From Plantibacter sp. ME-Dv--P-122b (GTDB lineage Bacteria; Actinomycetota; Actinomycetes; Actinomycetales; Microbacteriaceae), in contig NZ_JARVSC010000009.1 of NCBI RefSeq assembly GCF_030209375.1, positions 1 through 64,000 on the forward strand: 64,000 bases of DNA. Direction: 5' to 3'. A program made the position numbers and the translations under genes. The notes under the pieces are model-generated. The model made no database searches. It was given only the letters and a program-made list of their open reading frames with translations, and was not told where the DNA came from. Of this stretch, positions 60,647 to 64,000 are shown piece after piece. Each line of letters opens with the position of its first letter. Within the stretch, counting starts at the first letter, position 1.

Positions 60647-61240
60647 CTAGGCGCTTCGCTCGGTCGTCCGGAGCCAGTCCGTGATGGTGGCGACGACGTG
60701 GTCGAGGTCGGATTCGAGGAGGAAGTGTCCGCCGTCGACGAGTTCGACGCGAGCATCGGGGGCGTCGCGGGTGAACGCCGTGGCGCCGGCGGCTGCGAAG
60801 ATCTCGTCGTGACGCCCCCAGATCGCGAGCACCGGTACCTGCGACGTACGGAGCCATTCGTGCACCGCGGGTTAGAGGTCCCGGTTGGTGGCGTAGTCAC
60901 GGAAGAGGGCCAGCTGCATGTCGTCCTGACCCGGTCGGGCGAGGAGCGCGAGGTCGTGCTCCCAGGCGTCGGGGTCGACGGTCGTCGGGTCCGGGACGCC
61001 GTGGTTGTACTGCCACTCGACGGCTCCCGCCCGAGGGCCGGACGGAGCGCGTCGCGCGTCTCGGTGGTCCGTTCGGCGGCGTCGGCCCGGATCGAGTCCC
61101 AGAAGCTCGGTACGAAGCCTTCCTCGTAGGCGTTGCCGTTCTGGGAGATGACCCCGACGACGGCAGCGGGGTCGTTGAGGGCCAGTCGCCAGCCGACCGG
61201 GGCGCCGTAGTCCTGTTCGACGATCCCCCTTGCAGACCCC
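60647..61240 (-). pseudogene. Alpha/beta-hydrolase pseudogene
   Basis: Minus-strand sequence shows the second half of an alpha/beta-fold hydrolase: EQDYGAPVGWRLAL, then SQNGNAYEEGFVPSFWDSIR, and the C-terminal VLAIWGRHDEIFAAAGA and ELVDGGHFLLESD with the Asp and His of the triad. It is broken in at least two places. One is a frameshift near 61025-61035, before the VEWQYNHGVPDPTT segment. The other is an in-frame TAA at 60874-60872, where related proteins have Tyr (RDLYP). The N-terminal third is missing beyond about 61240. Confidence 0.8.
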
Positions 61241-61302
61241 CGGAGGTCTTACTGATCGAGCTGTTCACATCCGAAGGTTGCAATCACGCAGAGCATGTCG
61301 AA

Positions 61303-61878
61303 CTAGCGGATCACGGCGAAACCGCCGTTCCACCCGATCTTCTCGCTCACCGCGAGCGTGAGCTGCAGGAAGCCGATCGCCTCGAGTTCGCGCGCGCGGC
61401 TCAGGGCCCCCGCGTCGAGCGCAGAGACGCCGGCGGCCCTGATCGCCTCGATCAGCGAGGTCTTGGCGTCGGGGTCGTCGCCCGCAACGAGCACGGTGGT
61501 CGGCACACCGCCGAGCTGCCTGTTCACGAGGGTGGCGGCGAAGGTGGTGTTGAACGCCTTGAGCACGTGGCTCTCGGGGAGCTCCGCCTGGATGTGGGAT
61601 GCGGCGGACGCGTCGGCGGGCACCACGAGCGAGTCGAAGGTTGAGAAGTCGAGCGGGTTGGTGATGTCGACGACCGTCTTGCCTGCGAGCTGCGCACCAA
61701 AAGCGGTGAGGATGCCGTCGACCTCGGGATGGGGAACGGCGAGCACCACGATGTCTCCCGAGATGGTCGCCCCGGTCTGGCCGTGCGTGACGTAGGCGAC
61801 ATCGCTGCCTCCCGCGGCGAACACCCCTCCGATGGCGTTGCCCATGGAGCCCTTGCCGATGATGGTGATGCGTGTCAT
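61303..61878 (-). CDS. F420-type NADP reductase family oxidoreductase
   Basis: This 191-residue Rossmann-fold protein of the F420-dependent NADP reductase family has ITIIGKGSMGNAIGGVFA at the start, VVDITNPLDF and LKAFNTTFAATL. Related proteins reduce F420 with NADPH, but many relatives of this short type act on other substrates. The ATG at 61878 is preceded by GCAAGGGATCG. It is the last gene of a redox-related minus-strand cluster, 58 bp after the flavoprotein. Confidence 0.85.
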   Translation of the reverse strand: MTRITIIGKGSMGNAIGGVFAAGGSDVAYVTHGQTGATISGDIVVLAVPHPEVDGILTAFGAQLAGKTVVDITNPLDFSTFDSLVVPADASAASHIQAELPESHVLKAFNTTFAATLVNRQLGGVPTTVLVAGDDPDAKTSLIEAIRAAGVSALDAGALSRARELEAIGFLQLTLAVSEKIGWNGGFAVIR

Positions 61879-61936
61879 GACGATCCCTTGCCCTTCTGAT
61901 GGTGTGTGCTTGTCGAGTCGATCGGCGCACGGCCGC

Positions 61937-63583
61937 TCAGGATCGGCTGCCGCCGGTCGCGATGTGATCGTGGACCATCCGCACGACGCTCGCTCCTTCG
62001 CCGATCGCCGCCGATATCCGCTTGACCGATTGGCTGCGGACGTCACCGATCGCGAAGACTCCCGCTACCGATGTCTCGAGGGCGGGCCTGCTCGCGCCGG
62101 ACGGTGTCGTGCCGCTCCCCGTGATCACATAGCCGCGCTCGTCTCGCGCGACGTCCGGGCCGAGCCACGATGTGGCCGGCGACGCCCCGATGAAGACGAA
62201 GAGATTCGTCGTGGGGATCTCGGTTCGCGCACCCGAGGGCACGTGCTCGACGACGACCGACTCGAGTTCGGCTTGGCCGTTCGCCTCCACCACCACCGTC
62301 TGCAGATGCACCGTGATGCGGGGATGCTCCTCCACCTGCACGATCAAGTAGCGCGACATGCTCGCCGCGAGATCCGCCCCGCGGACGATCAGGTCCACCT
62401 GCGACGCGGTGCCGGCGAGGAAGACGGCGGCCTGCCCGGCCGAGTTGCCGCCCCCGACCACGACGACCGGCGCCGCGCCGCTCTGGCGTGCTTCGTTGAC
62501 CGTGGCGGCGTAGTAGACGCTCGTGTACTCGAAGCGGTCGAGGCCCGCCACAGCGAGGCGGTTGTAGCTCACCCCGGATGCGACCACCACCGCCCGTGTG
62601 GTGACGCTCGTTCCGTCTGAGAAACGCACCACGAGCGCGCCTTCATCGACGACGAGGCTCTCGGCGACGGAGGGCGCGACCAGGGTGGCGCCGAACTTCG
62701 CGACCTGGAGGGTGGCACGCTCCGCGAGTTCCGCGCCGGAGATGCCGGAGGGGAATCCGAGGTAGTTCTCGATTCGTGCCGACAGCGCTGCCTGTCCTCC
62801 GGTCGCGACGGCGTCGGTGAGCAGAACGGAGAGTCCGTCCGAGGCGGCGTAGACCGTCGCAGCGAGACCCGCGGGGCCCGCACCGACGACGAGCACGTCG
62901 CTGCTCGCCGGAGGGAGGGCGCTCCGCACGCCGAGCGCCTGTGCGAACTCCATGACGGAGGGGTTCCGGAGCACCCGCGATCCGCCGACGATCACCACCG
63001 GCACGTCGGAGGCGCCGAGTCCCAGCCGCCGCAGGATCGCTTCGGCGCCCGGGTCGTGTTCCAGGTCGAGAAGGCGGTGCGGTACCCGGTTTCGTGCCGC
63101 GAAGTCGAGCAGCCGACGGGTGTCGGGCGAGAATGGCGATCCGATCACGCGGAGCCCTGCCCCGAACCCGATCGCCATCGACCGGCGGATCAGGTAGGCG
63201 CGTAGGATGACGTCGCCGAGCAGCGGCGCCCCGGTCACGATCCTCGTCAGCTCCTCGATCGGCACCGCGAGCGCGACGCCGTCGACCACCGCGGTGGTCG
63301 TGCTGAAGGTCGGCTGCCCTTCCAGCAACCCGATGTCGCCCACGAAACGGCCGGGGCCGTGGATGCCGACCTGCTCGCCTTCGGAGATCTCGAGCAGCCC
63401 CTCGAGCACCACGAAGAACGAGTCGGGCACGTCGCCCGCCCGCGTGAGCACCTGCCCTTCGGAGACGGGCACGAGCGATCCCACCCCCCTCAGCACCTCC
63501 AGCTGCAGAGGTGTGAGCCGGGCATACGCCCCGAGCGTGTCCGGCGTCTCCACGACGACGCGCCCCGATCCGAGGCCCGGCAT
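61937..63583 (-). CDS. cNMP-domain/thioredoxin-reductase-like flavoprotein
   Basis: This 548-residue fusion has an N-terminal cyclic-nucleotide-binding-like beta-roll (about 20-140, EGQVLTRAGDVPDSFFVVLEG), a thioredoxin-fold segment (about 160-225) and a thioredoxin-reductase-like FAD/NAD(P)H module (VVGAGPAGLAATVYAASDG, about 235-540). The usual CxxC active site is replaced by VYYAATVNEA, so it cannot be a classical thioredoxin reductase. ATG 63583 overlaps the zinc-finger stop. It may pass electrons to an unknown partner under a nucleotide signal. Confidence 0.9.
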   Translation of the reverse strand: MPGLGSGRVVVETPDTLGAYARLTPLQLEVLRGVGSLVPVSEGQVLTRAGDVPDSFFVVLEGLLEISEGEQVGIHGPGRFVGDIGLLEGQPTFSTTTAVVDGVALAVPIEELTRIVTGAPLLGDVILRAYLIRRSMAIGFGAGLRVIGSPFSPDTRRLLDFAARNRVPHRLLDLEHDPGAEAILRRLGLGASDVPVVIVGGSRVLRNPSVMEFAQALGVRSALPPASSDVLVVGAGPAGLAATVYAASDGLSVLLTDAVATGGQAALSARIENYLGFPSGISGAELAERATLQVAKFGATLVAPSVAESLVVDEGALVVRFSDGTSVTTRAVVVASGVSYNRLAVAGLDRFEYTSVYYAATVNEARQSGAAPVVVVGGGNSAGQAAVFLAGTASQVDLIVRGADLAASMSRYLIVQVEEHPRITVHLQTVVVEANGQAELESVVVEHVPSGARTEIPTTNLFVFIGASPATSWLGPDVARDERGYVITGSGTTPSGASRPALETSVAGVFAIGDVRSQSVKRISAAIGEGASVVRMVHDHIATGGSRS

Positions 63584-63846
63584 CAGGCGAAGTCCTCGTC
63601 GATGTAGCACCAGCGCCAGGACTCCCCCGGCTCGAGGGAGCGGACGATGGGATGCCCGTCGTGCTGTGCGTGCGCTCGCGCGTGCCTCATCGGCGACGAG
63701 TCGCAGCATCCGACCTTGCCGCAGGTCAGACACAGCCGCAGATGCACCCACGGGGTGCCGAGGGCCACGCAGTCCTCGCAGGCGCCGGGAGTGCGGGGAG
63801 ACACCGGGCGAACGAAGACGAGATGAGGATCGGGGCGGACGGTCAT
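63583..63846 (-). CDS. UBP-type zinc finger protein
   Basis: This 87-residue zf-UBP domain protein has cysteine/histidine ligands in ACEDCVALG, LCLTCGKVGCCDSS, HARAHAQHDGHP and EPGESWRWCYIDED. In eukaryotes this domain binds ubiquitin C-termini; bacterial copies beside thioredoxin-reductase-like proteins have unknown partners. It overlaps the genes on both sides (ATGA), so it is an integral part of the redox operon. Confidence 0.9.
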   Translation of the reverse strand: MTVRPDPHLVFVRPVSPRTPGACEDCVALGTPWVHLRLCLTCGKVGCCDSSPMRHARAHAQHDGHPIVRSLEPGESWRWCYIDEDFA

Positions 63847-64000
63847 GAGACTCCTCCTTCTTTCGCCATCGCCTCGTCGAACCAGCGGCGCAGCACGCCG
63901 ACCGGCGCCGCACCGGCCTGCCGGGCTACCTCGCCTCCGTGCAGCACGAGCAGTGTCGGCACGGCCTGGATGCCGAACCGCGACGAAAGACCGGGCGCGC
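63843..64000 (-). CDS. Thioredoxin-family protein, C-terminal part
   Basis: Only the last 52 residues are in the window. SRFGIQAVPTLLVLHGGEVA carries the cis-proline (VPT) and the following strand of the thioredoxin fold, then a C-terminal helix (APVGVLRRWFDEAM). The CxxC active site would lie outside the window. It is the upstream gene of the UBP/flavoprotein operon and its stop overlaps the UBP start (ATGA). Confidence 0.85.
   Translation of the reverse strand, partial: APGLSSRFGIQAVPTLLVLHGGEVARQAGAAPVGVLRRWFDEAMAKEGGVS

Noticed and set aside
1-64000. CRISPR array, tRNA or rRNA genes
   Set aside because: No regularly spaced direct repeats, cloverleaf-like sequences or rRNA segments were recognised anywhere in the window.

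Overview
The window comes from a high-GC actinobacterium. Short intergenic gaps, frequent GTG starts, ATGA/GTGA stop-start overlaps, lipoprotein signals and the gene families present point to Microbacteriaceae, possibly near Plantibacter; the genus is an inference. It looks like ordinary chromosome. I see no rRNA, tRNA, CRISPR array, integrase or complete insertion sequence.

Layout. At the left edge a consensus-like sigma-70 promoter on the minus strand reads out of the window into a gene of which only the first codons are present. 371-6964 (minus) is a zinc operon: lipoprotein binding protein, ATPase, permease, Zur repressor, a UPF0718/TIGR03943 permease pair and a membrane-anchored propeller-like protein, with a Zur-type palindrome upstream. 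7101-11765 (minus) is an aminotransferase followed by E1-alpha, E1-beta and E2 of a 2-oxoacid dehydrogenase complex, coupled by ATGA overlaps except for a 19-base gap before E2. 11866-18255 holds a small holin-family membrane protein, a WXG100-like/serine-hydrolase pair, a low-molecular-weight phosphatase overlapping purB, two small membrane proteins and a nitronate monooxygenase. 18380-21469 is a nitrilase, amino-acid permease and GntR regulator unit. 21558-24291 has a DUF559 nuclease and a proline-rich MinD-like ATPase. 24299-41247 is a mosaic of small regulator-plus-enzyme units (ArsR, MarR, TetR, GntR), a class A beta-lactamase, an S41 peptidase, a short YidC paralogue, Nudix, cupin and acetyltransferase genes.

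41450-58196 is the metabolic core. RpiR regulator, MFS transporter, AnmK, MurQ and NagB convert anhydro-MurNAc towards fructose-6-phosphate and release D-lactate. The large flavin/Fe-S dehydrogenase that follows is suited to oxidise that D-lactate. After an aldo/keto reductase and HxlR pair comes a minus-strand sugar ABC transporter with a GH4 glycosidase, a BadF-type amino-sugar kinase and a SIS-domain protein, led by a ROK regulator. NagA (GlcNAc-6-phosphate deacetylase), needed to join MurQ to NagB, is not in the window.

58384-64000 contains an acetyltransferase, a decaying stretch (a truncated C-terminus and an alpha/beta-hydrolase pseudogene with two visible lesions) and a redox operon: thioredoxin, UBP zinc finger, cNMP-domain/thioredoxin-reductase-like flavoprotein and an F420-type NADP reductase.

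The least explained signal is a roughly 60-bp palindromic repeat with five copies (21445, 22478, 30625, 35014, 59161), always in the same orientation. Its arms co-vary. Two copies supply the stop codons of the genes they abut, two bracket the DUF559 gene, and one abuts a truncated gene.
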